Of a DNA stretch of 64,000 bases, positions 55,774 to 64,000 are shown one piece after another (position 1 is the first letter of the stretch; every line of letters starts with the position of its first letter). The DNA lies in NCBI RefSeq assembly GCF_004570575.1, contig NZ_SPPD01000013.1, forward strand, positions 1-64,000, in the 5' to 3' direction. The DNA comes from Streptococcus cuniculi. GTDB lineage: Bacteria > Bacillota > Bacilli > Lactobacillales > Streptococcaceae. The translations under genes and the position numbers were made by a program. Under the pieces are notes generated by a model, which worked only from the letters and a program-made list of their open reading frames with translations, was not told the origin of the DNA and did no database searches.

Positions 55774-56652
55774 ATGTTGAAAAAATTAGTTGCATCAGCC
55801 CTCTTCGTGTCTTCGCTTGCCTTGGTTGCTTGTTCGGGCAACACGACTAAAACCTCTTCTGCAAATCAGACAGAGTGGGAACGGGTCAAGGAAGCAGGAG
55901 TCTTGAAAGTAGCCACTCCAGGGACCCTCTATCCAACCTCTTATCATGATGATGCAGACAAATTAGTCGGTTATGAAATTGAGATGCTCGATGAAATCGG
56001 CAAACGCTTGGACATCAAGATTGAATACCAAGAAATCGGTGTGGCAGAAGCCTTTACCGCAGTAGATAGTGGCAAGGTTGATATCGCTGTCAACAACTTT
56101 GATACGACTAAAGAACGTCTTGAAAAATACAATTTCTCTATTCCTTACAAATATTCAATCGGTGGAATGATTGTCCGTGAAGATGGCTCGTCTGGGATTG
56201 AAGCAGCAGATTTGAGCGATTGGAAAGGGAAAAAAGCTGGCGGCGGTGCAGGCACCCAGTACATGAAGATTGCAGAAAAGCTCGGTGCAGAGCCGGTGAT
56301 TTATGACAATGTGACCAATGATGTCTACCTCCGCGACGTATCAACGGGGCGGACAGACTTTATCCCGAACGATTACTACACACAAGTGATTGCTATTCAA
56401 TACATTACGAAGCAATTCCCAGATATTAAGGTCAAAATGGGAACTGCCAAGTACAACCCAACCGAGCAAGGAATTGTGATGAGTAAGGCAGATACTAGCC
56501 TGAAAGAAAAGCTAGATGAGGTCCTTAAAGGGATGAAAGAAGATGGTACCTTAAAAGTCATTTCAGAAAAATATTACGCTGGTCAAGACTTGACAGAGCC
56601 TGAAAAAGGTGTGGACAATCTGCCTGTCATTGATACAGCTGACGTGAAGTAG
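55774..56652 (+). CDS. Amino acid ABC transporter substrate-binding lipoprotein
   Basis: 292 aa, family 3 solute-binding protein. Lipoprotein signal LVAC (Cys20); GVLKVATPGTLYPTSY, VGYEIEMLDEIGKRL and DIAVNNFDTTKERLEKYNFSIPY are typical. It binds a polar amino acid or cystine outside the cell. The ATG at 55774 follows AAAAAGGAGATCATT. It works with the next permease. Confidence 0.9.
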   Translation: MLKKLVASALFVSSLALVACSGNTTKTSSANQTEWERVKEAGVLKVATPGTLYPTSYHDDADKLVGYEIEMLDEIGKRLDIKIEYQEIGVAEAFTAVDSGKVDIAVNNFDTTKERLEKYNFSIPYKYSIGGMIVREDGSSGIEAADLSDWKGKKAGGGAGTQYMKIAEKLGAEPVIYDNVTNDVYLRDVSTGRTDFIPNDYYTQVIAIQYITKQFPDIKVKMGTAKYNPTEQGIVMSKADTSLKEKLDEVLKGMKEDGTLKVISEKYYAGQDLTEPEKGVDNLPVIDTADVK

Positions 56653-56793
56653 CTAGAATGTGAATGCGGAAAATGAGAGTGGGAAGGTCAAAGCAGGTGT
56701 GCTTGATGCGCTCGCTCTCTTTTATCGTCAGTCCGTTTTGAGTGCTGATGTGGTGAAGGCGTTTTGTCTGATAAATATATAGTGGAGGAAAAA

Positions 56794-57462
56794 ATGAATT
56801 GGCAGGTGATTTTTAACCTAGAGCTAGCAAAAGAGGCGATTCCTAAGATTTTAGAAGGTTTGCCCTATACGTTGGGCTTATCTCTCATTGGTTTTGCCCT
56901 GGGGACATTTTGTGGCTTTTTTGTTGCCCTTTTACGCATGTCACGGCTTACTCTAGTGCGCTACCTAGCCATGCTCCATATTTCCTTGATGCGGGGAATT
57001 CCGCTTATGGTCTTGCTCTTTTTTATCTACTTCGGCCTTCCCTTTATGGGCTTGGAATTGGATGCCATTAGTGCTAGTATCATTGCCTTTACCCTCATGT
57101 CAAGCGCCTATATCTCAGAGATTATCCGCTCCTCGCTTTCTGCGATTGACCAAGGACAATGGGAGGCGGCTCGTTCGCTCGGTTTAAAAAACTCGGTGAT
57201 TTATCGGAAGGTCATCATTCCTCAAGCCTTTCGGATTGCCGTGCCACCCCTCAGCAATGTCTTGTTAGACATGGTGAAAAGCACCTCCCTAACCGCCATG
57301 ATTACCGTGCCAGAATTGTTTAACAAGGCCAAGATTGTCGGCGGTGCCAAGTCGGATTACATGACAGTCTATATCTGCGTTGCCCTAATCTATTGGGTTA
57401 TTTGCACCTTGTACGCCCTAGGGCAAGTTCAGCTGGAAAAGCATCTAGCAACTTATGGATAG
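56794..57462 (+). CDS. Amino acid ABC transporter permease
   Basis: 222 aa, HisMQ-type permease with about five membrane segments and the EAA motif EAARSLGLKNSVIYRKVIIP. The ATG at 56794 follows GTGGAGGAAAAA. No ATPase gene follows, so the importer must borrow one. A strong hairpin closes the unit. Confidence 0.9.
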   Translation: MNWQVIFNLELAKEAIPKILEGLPYTLGLSLIGFALGTFCGFFVALLRMSRLTLVRYLAMLHISLMRGIPLMVLLFFIYFGLPFMGLELDAISASIIAFTLMSSAYISEIIRSSLSAIDQGQWEAARSLGLKNSVIYRKVIIPQAFRIAVPPLSNVLLDMVKSTSLTAMITVPELFNKAKIVGGAKSDYMTVYICVALIYWVICTLYALGQVQLEKHLATYG

Positions 57463-57467
57463 ATAAA

Positions 57468-57520
57468 AAAACGAACAACAACAATATTCTGAGACTTAAA
57501 ATATTGTTGTTGTTCGTTTT
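57468..57520. terminator. Bidirectional terminator, 21-bp perfect stem
   Basis: Arms 57468-57488 and 57500-57520 (AAAACGAACAACAACAATATT and its complement) around an 11-base loop. It serves the permease and the converging perR gene. Confidence 0.95.
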
Positions 57521-57971
57521 AGGCTGATTGGCATGCTGGGCAGACACCGTAAATGGTCAAGAGTTCTTTGGTAATCTGATAGCCTGTCTGGGCTTGGACT
57601 TGGGCTTCAAGGCTCGGCATGTTTTCAGCAATCAGGTCAGTAATCTTTCCGCAGCGTTCACAGATGACATTCAAATGGTCGTGTCCCATGAAATCGTAGT
57701 AGGTAGTCGTGTCATTGTTGCGTTTTAACTCGGTCACAAACCCTTCTTCTACCAGTACCTTGAGATTGTTATAGACGGTGGCTAGGCTCATACTTGGATA
57801 GCTCGGTCGTAAATCCTTATAAATCATCTCAGCACTTGGATGATCAAGGCTATCAATCAAGTAACGAATGACCGCCTTGCGCGTCTCGGTTATCCGGATT
57901 CCTTTTTCTTTTAAATGACTCACGACGTGCGCATAGGCATCTTGGTGATTATGGTGTGTGTGATGGGACAT
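57519..57971 (-). CDS. perR: Fur family regulator, probable PerR
   Basis: 150 aa from the ATG at 57971 (AAGGAG nine bases upstream). His-rich N-terminus (SHHTHHNHQ), winged helix (about 20-85, SLATVYNNLKVLVEEGFV), regulatory metal site DFMGHDHLN and structural zinc cysteines CERCG and CPAC. Streptococci usually carry PerR as their only such regulator, sensing peroxide by iron-catalysed histidine oxidation. Fur or Zur cannot be ruled out by eye. Confidence 0.85.
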   Translation of the reverse strand: MSHHTHHNHQDAYAHVVSHLKEKGIRITETRKAVIRYLIDSLDHPSAEMIYKDLRPSYPSMSLATVYNNLKVLVEEGFVTELKRNNDTTTYYDFMGHDHLNVICERCGKITDLIAENMPSLEAQVQAQTGYQITKELLTIYGVCPACQSA

Positions 57972-58081
57972 GGCACGTCTCTCCTTGTGATATTTTTCTT
58001 CATTATATACCATTTAGCTAAAATACGCGAATAAAAGTTTATGCTTGCTATCTGTGCTAGGACAGACAAGAGGTAACCTCC

Positions 58082-58111
58082 TTGTCACTGGCTTTTAAGC
58101 TGTGGTACAAT
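58082..58111 (+). promoter_or_regulatory. truA promoter giving a leaderless transcript
   Basis: TTGTCA (58082-58087), 18-base spacer ending TGTGG (extended -10), TACAAT (58106-58111). The ATG follows six bases later, so the mRNA would start at or near the start codon. Confidence 0.55.
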
Positions 58112-58117
58112 CAAGTT

Positions 58118-58867
58118 ATGACAAGATATAAAGCAATTATTTCCTATGATGGATACGATTTTTCAGGTTTTCAGCGCCAACCTCAGGCACGAACGGTTCA
58201 GGAGGAATTGGAAAGGACCTTGCAACGCTTAAATAGTGGGAAAGAGGTAGTGGTGCATGGAGCAGGGCGGACAGATAGCGGAGTCCATGCCTATGGTCAG
58301 GTCATTCATTTTGATTTACCTGGTAGTCGGGATGTGGAAAAGCTTCGTTTTGCTCTTGATACGCAAAGTCCTGAAGATATTGATGTAGTAGCGATTGAAC
58401 AGGTAGCAGATGAGTTCCATTGTCGCTATGCCAAGCATCAAAAAACGTACGAATTTTTGGTTGATATTGGCCGGCCAAAAAATCCCATGATGAGACGTTA
58501 TGCGACTCATTTTCCCTATGAGTTAGAGCTTGAGCAGATGCAAAAGGCTATTTCTACCTTGGTGGGAACCCATGATTTTACAGGTTTTACAGCGTCAGGA
58601 ACAGCGGTGGAAGACAAGGTGCGGACGATTACAGAAGCGCGTGTGGAGCTAGATAGTAAGCAAAACTTGCTCATCTTTACCTTTACAGGAAATGGCTTTC
58701 TTTATAAACAGGTGCGTAATATGGTGGGGACCTTGTTGAAAATTGGCAATAACCGCATGCCAGTCGAGCAGGTGGAGCGAATTTTACAGGAAAAGAACCG
58801 TCAATTGGCAGGGCCTACGGCTGCTCCAAATGGCTTGTATTTGAAGGAGATTCAATATGAAGAGTAA
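58118..58867 (+). CDS. truA: tRNA pseudouridine(38-40) synthase
   Basis: 249 aa. Catalytic Asp in [15 protein letters not shown] (about 46-60). It modifies U38-40 of tRNA anticodon arms. The ATG at 58118 has no ribosome site and lies six bases after a -10 box, so it is probably translated leaderless. It overlaps pdxK by eleven bases. Confidence 0.95.
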   Translation: MTRYKAIISYDGYDFSGFQRQPQARTVQEELERTLQRLNSGKEVVVHGAGRTDSGVHAYGQVIHFDLPGSRDVEKLRFALDTQSPEDIDVVAIEQVADEFHCRYAKHQKTYEFLVDIGRPKNPMMRRYATHFPYELELEQMQKAISTLVGTHDFTGFTASGTAVEDKVRTITEARVELDSKQNLLIFTFTGNGFLYKQVRNMVGTLLKIGNNRMPVEQVERILQEKNRQLAGPTAAPNGLYLKEIQYEE

Positions 58868-59618
58868 GTATATTCTAGCCCTTTCAGGCAACGATATTTT
58901 TAGTGGTGGTGGTCTCCATGCGGATTTGACCACCTATACGGTCAATGGTCTACATGGTTTTGTGGCGGTGACTTGTTTGACTGCTATGACGGACACGGGG
59001 TTTGAGGTGATAGCGGTCGATGAAACTGTCTTTGAAAAACAATTGAACAGTTTACAAGATGTAGATTTTGCGGCTATAAAAATAGGCTTGTTGCCCAATG
59101 TCGCTATTGCCAAGCAAGCGCTTGATTGTGTGCGGTCGCATGCAGGTCTTCCAATTGTCCTTGATCCCGTTCTTGTTTGTAAAGAAACGCATGATGTGGA
59201 GGTCAATGATTTGCGCAAGGAATTGCTGGCATTCTTTCCCTATGTGACCATTGTCACACCCAATCTGGCAGAAGCGGAGCTATTGACCCAAAGAAGGATT
59301 CAAACGGTTGAAGAAATGAAAGAAGCAGCGAGAACCCTGCATGAGCTAGGGGCTCCACATGTCGTGATTAAGGGAGGCAATCGGCTGGATAAAAGGCGCG
59401 CAATCGATGTCTATTATGACGGTGAGCAATATCAGGTGTTGGAATCGCAGGTGCTGGAGAAAAACAATACCGGTGCAGGTTGTACGTTTGCCTCAAGTAT
59501 CGCTAGTCAGCTAGTCTTGGGGGCTAGTGTGCGTGATGCGGTGAGTGTTTCTAAGGACTTTGTTCTTCGAGCGATTCAAGCGTCTGATGAATACGGGGTG
59601 GTACAATATGAAAGCTAA
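58857..59618 (+). CDS. pdxK: Pyridoxal / hydroxymethylpyrimidine kinase (ThiD/PdxK family)
   Basis: 253 aa ribokinase-like: [18 protein letters not shown] at the N-terminus and the anion-hole motif [10 protein letters not shown] near the end. It phosphorylates pyridoxal/pyridoxine or HMP. The neighbouring ECF S component and lack of other thiamine genes favour vitamin B6 salvage, but thiamine is possible. It overlaps truA and the ECF gene. Confidence 0.85.
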   Translation: MKSKYILALSGNDIFSGGGLHADLTTYTVNGLHGFVAVTCLTAMTDTGFEVIAVDETVFEKQLNSLQDVDFAAIKIGLLPNVAIAKQALDCVRSHAGLPIVLDPVLVCKETHDVEVNDLRKELLAFFPYVTIVTPNLAEAELLTQRRIQTVEEMKEAARTLHELGAPHVVIKGGNRLDKRRAIDVYYDGEQYQVLESQVLEKNNTGAGCTFASSIASQLVLGASVRDAVSVSKDFVLRAIQASDEYGVVQYES

Positions 59619-60078
59619 ACAAACGCAAAAAATCGTATTGCTGTCGATTTTGACAGCTCTAACAGTTGTCTTAGGTTACGTACATGTGCCGACCTTGACT
59701 GGCCTCATCACCCTGCTAGATGCTGGTGTCTTTTTTACCGCTTTTTATCTGGGATCAAAAGAAGGTGCCGTTGTCGGTGGTTTGTCAGGTCTCTTGATTG
59801 ATGTGCTACTGGGCTACCCGCAGTGGGCTTTCTTTAGCCTGATGTTTCATGGATTACAAGGCTATACAGCTGGTTGGTCAGGAAAAAGACGATTCGTAGG
59901 GCTACTCTTTGCTAGCCTTGCCATGGTCGGTGGTTATTTTCTAGCGAGCCTGATGATGTACAATTTAGCGAGTGCATTGGATAGTCTGGTCGGAAATCTG
60001 ATCCAAAATACAGTCGGTATGTTTCTTGGATCTGTTCTTGCTAAAGCGATGACGAGTAGCAGAAAGGTAGAAATCTAG
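59608..60078 (+). CDS. ECF transporter S component, probable B6-vitamer uptake
   Basis: 156 aa with about five to six membrane segments, the small substrate-specific subunit of an energy-coupling factor importer (opening IVLLSILTALTVVLGYV). It would use the shared EcfA/A'/T module encoded elsewhere. It overlaps the kinase gene by eleven bases, which suggests pyridoxine or a thiamine precursor as substrate. Confidence 0.8.
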   Translation: MKAKQTQKIVLLSILTALTVVLGYVHVPTLTGLITLLDAGVFFTAFYLGSKEGAVVGGLSGLLIDVLLGYPQWAFFSLMFHGLQGYTAGWSGKRRFVGLLFASLAMVGGYFLASLMMYNLASALDSLVGNLIQNTVGMFLGSVLAKAMTSSRKVEI

Positions 60079-60651
60079 ATGGTAGAAATGGACACGATTA
60101 AACAGGAAACCTTGGAGATTTTAGAAGAGGTCTTGGAATTGAGCCAGATTCAAAAGGGTCAATTATTTGTCTTAGGTCTCTCTTCTAGTGAAGTCATCGG
60201 AGGTCATATCGGCAAACATTCCAGTATGGAAGTCGGGCAAGTGATTGTCAAAACCGTCTTAGATGGTTTGTCTGAACGGGGGATTCACCTAGCTGTTCAG
60301 GGGTGCGAGCATGTGAATCGGGCCTTGGTGGTTGAGCGAGACTTTGCTCTTGCTAAAGATTTGGAAATCGTCAACGTGCTTCCGAGCTTGCATGCAGGCG
60401 GTTCTGGGCAACTCGCCGCATTTGAGTATATGGACGACCCTGTCGAGGTTGAGTTTGTCACAGCCTACGCAGGACTTGATATTGGCGATACCGCTATCGG
60501 TATGCACGTCAAACACGTCCAAGTACCCTTGCGACCGATCTTACGCCAGATTGGTCATGCCCACGTGACGGCTCTTGCCAGCCGGCCAAAATTGATTGGC
60601 GGTGCTAGGGCCTTGTATCAAGAAGATATGATTCGCAAACGGAACTGCTAG
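60079..60651 (+). CDS. UPF0340 / TIGR01440 family protein
   Basis: 190 aa: [21 protein letters not shown] and [13 protein letters not shown] are the family hallmarks. No function is established. It begins one base after the ECF stop and closes this operon. AAAGGTAGAAATCTAG precedes the ATG; an alternative ATG is at 60088. Confidence 0.85.
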   Translation: MVEMDTIKQETLEILEEVLELSQIQKGQLFVLGLSSSEVIGGHIGKHSSMEVGQVIVKTVLDGLSERGIHLAVQGCEHVNRALVVERDFALAKDLEIVNVLPSLHAGGSGQLAAFEYMDDPVEVEFVTAYAGLDIGDTAIGMHVKHVQVPLRPILRQIGHAHVTALASRPKLIGGARALYQEDMIRKRNC

Positions 60652-60702
60652 GAAAAGTTGAAGCTCCCTTTTCTTTTGTGCGCTCTACATTCTCTAACAT
60701 GA

Positions 60703-60754
60703 AAAAACGATTCCCGCTTTATGTTATAGCTTTCACTTGTGGGAGTCGTTTTGT
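60703..60754 (+). terminator. Terminator after UPF0340 gene
   Basis: AAAACGATTCCC pairs with GGGAGTCGTTTT with a long loop and T-rich end. From here to 61020 no gene was found. Confidence 0.7.
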
Positions 60755-61020
60755 TATAGGTTAGTGCTTAGCTTAATGATATTGGGCTTAAAATAGCTTG
60801 TTTTTATTGGGTTGTATAAAAGAAAGGAAGGCGGTATGAAAAGCCATTGTTTGAAATTTGATACAATCTGACTCGCAAATATTAAAAAAAGCTGTACCAG
60901 TGATATAATCATCTCAATAAAAATAAGATGTTATAAAATCCGTTTATTACAAAAAATCTTCACGTAGATATTCTTAGTATGTTTTTCGGGGTTTGAAAAG
61001 GTTTTCAAAATGTGTTATAA

Positions 61021-61416
61021 TATTTTTGGAAACAGAAAGAAAAATATCATTTTTATTCTTCTAGTGTCAACGAAAAAGACACCTTGGTAAAAGGTGGTTG
61101 GAAATATGAAGGTGTAGCATGGAGAGCACCTAAGGAAGGAAAAGAAGTTTATCGACTTTATAATCCGATTCTGAAAGATCATCATTATACAATGGATCAA
61201 AATGAGGTGAGGGTTTTAACGACTAAACATCATTGGCGGAATGAAGGTAGTGCCTGGTATTCGGCTGGGAGTCGTCCTGTACATTGCCTTTTCCATCAAG
61301 GTTTAACATCAGGTTCGCATCATTACACAATGAGTGAGAACGAGGTAAGGGTTCTTCAGACAAGGGGCTGGAAATACGAAGGCATTGCTTGGTACGGAGA
61401 AGATGCATTTGAATAA
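61021..61416 (+). pseudogene. Fragment of surface protein with DUF5648-type repeats
   Basis: The open frame from 61021 has no proper start; a TTG at 61084 lacks a ribosome site. It encodes about two and a half repeats of the WKYEGVAW ... YRLYNP ... HHYTM kind found at the C-termini of streptococcal surface and cell-wall proteins (DUF5648). The upstream catalytic or signal part is missing. A promoter-like TTGAAA, 17 bases, TATAAT (about 60993-61021) stands directly before it. Probably the tail of a lost gene. A terminator follows. Confidence 0.65.
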
Positions 61417-61425
61417 TAACTAAAA

Positions 61426-61457
61426 ACAAGTTTAGAAAATGTCTAGACTTGTTTTTT
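61426..61457 (+). terminator. Terminator after DUF5648 fragment
   Basis: ACAAGTTTAGA pairs with TCTAGACTTGT, followed by TTTTT. Confidence 0.8.
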
Positions 61458-61488
61458 ATCTTATAGAATGTTAGAGAGGAGGTAGAAT

Positions 61489-61614
61489 TTGTATCATAAT
61501 TATCCAGATGAATTGATTGAAAAGTATTTTAAAATGTCAGAAGCGACACTGAATCGCAGATTACGTGTTATGCGTGGTTATCGTCAATCTAGAAGTAGCG
61601 CTGGGAACTATTGA
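61489..61614 (+). CDS. Small hypothetical protein, 41 aa
   Basis: TTG start with GAGGAGGTAGAAT directly upstream. Charged helical peptide (MYHNYPDELIEKYFKMSEAT...). Not recognised. It may be a remnant of a longer gene, but the ribosome site is very good. Confidence 0.4.
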   Translation: MYHNYPDELIEKYFKMSEATLNRRLRVMRGYRQSRSSAGNY

Positions 61615-61714
61615 TAAACGTTCGTGGCTTCTTTCTATTTTTGAAATTTTTAGAAAAGAAGAGAAAATGATATAATTGTAGGTGTTAATAATACCTGCTA
61701 GAATAGGAAGTATC

Positions 61715-61789
61715 ATGTTTTTTAAACGCTTGGATAGCGGTAGATATCGCGATTATGAGAAATATTATGATGAAATGGAAGGGAAGTGA
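61715..61789 (+). CDS. Small hypothetical peptide, 24 aa
   Basis: ATG preceded by AGGAAGTATC and about 45 bases after a TGATATAAT box. Encodes a charged peptide starting MFFKRLDSGRYRDYEKYY. Not recognised; it could be a remnant or a small regulatory ORF. Confidence 0.35.
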   Translation: MFFKRLDSGRYRDYEKYYDEMEGK

Positions 61790-61928
61790 GCATGCGCCGT
61801 GAGAAATATGTCCGTGGTCTTATCCTTTGATCAGTATTTAAAACGACTATTGTAAATCAAAAAAGGGGTGAGGTGGAAAAAAAGGACAAGACATTTTCAT
61901 GCGTTTGTCCTAGAATTGGCACAAAAAT

Positions 61929-61957
61929 TTGGAGAATGGCTGGAGATATGATATAAT
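61929..61957 (+). promoter_or_regulatory. tig promoter
   Basis: TTGGAG (61929-61934), 17-base spacer, TATAAT (61952-61957) with TGA before the -10. Confidence 0.6.
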
Positions 61958-61995
61958 AGCGTGTATGCAATAAAATTTTAAGGAGAAATGACAGA

Positions 61996-63279
61996 ATGTC
62001 TGTATCATTTGAATCAAAAGAAACAAACCGCGGTGTCTTGACATTTACAATCGCTCAAGATGCTATCAAACCAGAATTGGATCGTGTATTTAACAAGGTA
62101 AAGAAAGATATTAACGTACCTGGATTCCGTAAAGGTCACTTGCCACGCGCTGTCTTCAACCAAAAATTTGGTGAAGAAGCATTGTACCAAGATGCTGTCA
62201 ATGCTCTTTTACCAGCAGCCTATGAAGCAGCTGTAGCAGAAGCAGGTCTTGAAGTCGTTGCACAACCAAACATCGAAGTTGTATCGATGGAAAAAGGTCA
62301 AGACTGGACAATCACTGCAGAAGTTGTCACTAAGCCAGAAGTAAAATTGGGTGACTACAAAAACTTGTCAGTATCCGTTGAAGCAACAAAAGAAGTAACG
62401 GATGAAGAAGTTGATGCAAAAGTGGAGCGTGAGCGCAATACCTTGGCAGAATTGGTTATCAAAGAAGGACCAGCTGCTGAAGGCGACACAGTTGTGATTG
62501 ACTTTGTTGGCTCTGTCGACGGTGTTGAATTTGACGGTGGAAAAGGTGAGAACTTCTCATTAGGCCTTGGTAGCGGTCAATTTATCCCAGGCTTTGAAGA
62601 CCAATTGGTAGGTCACAGCGCAGGTGAGGAAGTTAAGGTCGAAGTGACTTTCCCAGAAGACTACCAAGCAGCAGACTTGGCAGGAAAACCAGCTCTCTTT
62701 GTGACAAAAATCCACGAAGTAAAAGCAAAAGAAGTGCCAGCTCTTGATGATGAATTGGCAAAAGACCTTGACGAAGAAGTGGAAACACTTGATGAGTTGA
62801 AAGCAAAATACCGTAAAGAATTGGAAGCGGCAAAAGAAATTGCCTTTGACGATGCGGTAGAAACAGCAGCAATTGATTTAGCTGTTGAAAATGCAGAAAT
62901 CGTTGACCTTCCAGAAGAAATGGTTCACGAAGAAGTACACCGTGCGATCAATGAATTCCTTGGTGGTATGCAACAACAAGGTATCTCACCAGATATGTAC
63001 TTCCAAATCACTGGAACAACACGCGAAGATCTTCATAAACAATACGAAGCAGATGCTGAAAAACGTACGAAGACAAATCTTGTTGTGGAAGCTGTAGCCA
63101 AAGCAGAAGGTTTTGAGGCAACAGCAGAAGAAATCGAAGCTGAAATCACAGAACTCGCATCGACCTACAACATGGAAGTAGAACAAGTGCGTCGCCTGCT
63201 TTCAGAAGATATGTTGAAACATGACATCGCAGTGAAAAAAGCGGTTGAAGTCATCACAAGCACAGCAACTGTGAAATAA
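61996..63279 (+). CDS. tig: Trigger factor
   Basis: 427 aa: ribosome-binding domain with [12 protein letters not shown] (about 43-54), FKBP-like isomerase domain (about 160-245, GEGD-type [17 protein letters not shown]), and a long helical chaperone domain. It binds nascent chains at the ribosome exit. AAGGAGAAATGACAGA precedes the ATG. Transcribed alone, ending at a terminator. Confidence 0.97.
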   Translation: MSVSFESKETNRGVLTFTIAQDAIKPELDRVFNKVKKDINVPGFRKGHLPRAVFNQKFGEEALYQDAVNALLPAAYEAAVAEAGLEVVAQPNIEVVSMEKGQDWTITAEVVTKPEVKLGDYKNLSVSVEATKEVTDEEVDAKVERERNTLAELVIKEGPAAEGDTVVIDFVGSVDGVEFDGGKGENFSLGLGSGQFIPGFEDQLVGHSAGEEVKVEVTFPEDYQAADLAGKPALFVTKIHEVKAKEVPALDDELAKDLDEEVETLDELKAKYRKELEAAKEIAFDDAVETAAIDLAVENAEIVDLPEEMVHEEVHRAINEFLGGMQQQGISPDMYFQITGTTREDLHKQYEADAEKRTKTNLVVEAVAKAEGFEATAEEIEAEITELASTYNMEVEQVRRLLSEDMLKHDIAVKKAVEVITSTATVK

Positions 63280-63286
63280 GTAAAAA

Positions 63287-63330
63287 CAGATAAAATAGAG
63301 GTTGAGAATTGCTCAGCTTCTATTTTTCTC
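63287..63330 (+). terminator. Terminator after tig
   Basis: AAAATAGAGGTTGAG pairs with CTCAGCTTCTATTTT (two G-U pairs), then T residues. Confidence 0.85.
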
Positions 63331-63342
63331 TAATTTTATAGT

Positions 63343-63446
63343 CATTTGGTTTTGATTTATTACGTTGTTAACTCGTCTTGCCTAACTCCAGTTATGTCTG
63401 CGACTCGTTGCCTAGTACTAAATCAAAGCTAAACGACTATATAGCT
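63343..63446. repeat. TATAGTC-ended repeat between tig and rpoE
   Basis: Left end TATAGTCATTTGGTTTTGAT, right end AATCAAAGCTAAACGACTATA: imperfect inverted ends. Middle modules GTTAACTCGTCTTGCC and TGCGACTCGTTGCC. Inverse copy of 34588-34753 without its inserted hairpins. Confidence 0.75.
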
Positions 63447-63561
63447 ATTCGGTTTGAATTAGTTGTGTCATGAACGCATCTTTCCTCGCCCTAGGGATGC
63501 TTGTATTTCCTTTCCTAGGACAAAATTCAACTGAAAGACGGTTGTTATAATGAAATTATCT

Positions 63562-63590
63562 TTGACTATTTGCTGATTTTAGCGTAAAAT
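63562..63590 (+). promoter_or_regulatory. rpoE promoter
   Basis: TTGACT (63562-63567), 17-base spacer, TAAAAT (63585-63590). A small hairpin ATACTC/GAGTAT lies in the leader at about 63612-63626. Confidence 0.65.
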
Positions 63591-63684
63591 AGTGAGGAAA
63601 GACAAAAAATGATACTCAAAGAGTATGAGTGGTTCCTAGGCACTGGTTGCTGACGGGATCATATTTTACATAAGGAGAATAGCC

Positions 63685-64000
63685 TTGGAATTAAACGTAT
63701 TTGCAGGACAAGAAAAAAGTGAATTATCCATGATTGAGGTGGCGCGTGCTATCTTGGAAGAACGTGGTCGCGGTCAGGAGATGTATTTCAATGATTTGGT
63801 CAATGAAATTCAAAACTATCTTGAGAAATCAAACAGCGATATTCGTGCTGCCCTACCTACTTTTTATTCTGACTTGAATGTGGACGGTAGCTTCATTCCT
63901 CTGGGGGAAAACAAATGGGGACTTCGTTCATGGTATGCGATTGATGAGATTGATGAAGAAGTCATCACCCTTGAAGATGAGGACGAAGACGCACCAAAAC
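63685..64000 (+). CDS. rpoE: DNA-directed RNA polymerase delta subunit (partial)
   Basis: The frame is open to the window edge (105 codons seen). N-terminal HARE-HTH domain ([23 protein letters not shown]...) and the start of the acidic tail ([16 protein letters not shown]). The delta subunit tunes RNA polymerase release and promoter selectivity in Firmicutes. TTG start with AAGGAGAATAGCC upstream. Confidence 0.93.
   Translation, partial: MELNVFAGQEKSELSMIEVARAILEERGRGQEMYFNDLVNEIQNYLEKSNSDIRAALPTFYSDLNVDGSFIPLGENKWGLRSWYAIDEIDEEVITLEDEDEDAPK

Noticed and set aside
59540..59610. TPP or other riboswitch controlling the kinase/ECF genes
   Set aside because: The genes overlap, leaving no leader, and truA upstream appears leaderless.

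Overview
The window is a stretch of Streptococcus chromosome (low-GC Firmicute; mitis/sanguinis/suis-like, species not resolved). Evidence: a dltXABCD operon with streptococcal-type proteins, hrcA-grpE-dnaK-dnaJ behind two CIRCE operators, a sialidase/sialic-acid locus laid out like the pneumococcal nanAB region, truA-pdxK-ECF, tig followed by rpoE, LPATG cell-wall sorting, and BOX-like intergenic repeats. No rRNA, tRNA, CRISPR array or prophage was seen.

Layout. 1-200: end of a structured RNA on the minus strand (6S-like candidate). 0.28-2.6 kb: a frameshifted LPXTG surface protein and a DUF915 hydrolase. 2.8-5.4 kb (minus): ABC-2 exporter of two permeases and an ATPase. 5.6-8.7 kb: TetR repressor divergent from a YhgE/Pip membrane protein, with two matching operators. 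8.7-9.7 kb (minus): LD-carboxypeptidase. 9.8-14.3 kb: dlt operon for teichoic acid D-alanylation, with a frameshift in dltX. 14.4-15.4 kb: dead IS1182-type transposase.

15.6-34.4 kb is a carbohydrate island. A ROK repressor (minus) faces a PTS EIIC and a DUF4838 putative glycosidase, followed by a damaged SurA-like/YczE-like gene. Then comes the sialic-acid locus: CE7 esterase, nanE, a YhcH-type protein, a sugar ABC transporter (binding protein and two permeases, no ATPase), a NanB-like sialidase, a Gfo/Idh oxidoreductase, N-acetylneuraminate lyase, a ROK kinase and an RpiR regulator. Together these could release sialic acid (possibly as 2,7-anhydro-Neu5Ac), import it, and convert it to GlcNAc-6-P.

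34.7-47.3 kb: HAD phosphatase, unknown membrane protein, thrC, MATE exporter, MerR regulator with a divergent 19-bp-spacer promoter driving an amine-dehydrogenase-like gene, ACT plus PFL/DUF711 pair, histidine phosphatase, VanY-type peptidase, and a PadR-controlled locus (two DUF2812 proteins, small TM protein, CPBP protease). 47.3-53.8 kb: heat-shock operon, whose spacers are packed with dispersed stem-loop repeats. 54.2-57.5 kb: amidase and an amino-acid ABC binding protein plus permease. 57.5-60.7 kb: PerR/Fur (minus), then truA-pdxK-ECF S component-UPF0340. 60.7-64 kb: a decayed surface-protein fragment, small ORFs, tig, and the start of rpoE, which runs off the window.

The most unusual observations are the dltX frameshift separating its conserved C-terminal motif, the 7-bp duplication breaking the LPXTG gene, repeat invasion of the heat-shock operon with loss of visible Shine-Dalgarno sites before dnaK and dnaJ, several families of intergenic mobile-like repeats, the uncharacterised EIIC/DUF4838 locus, and the MerR-controlled dehydrogenase.
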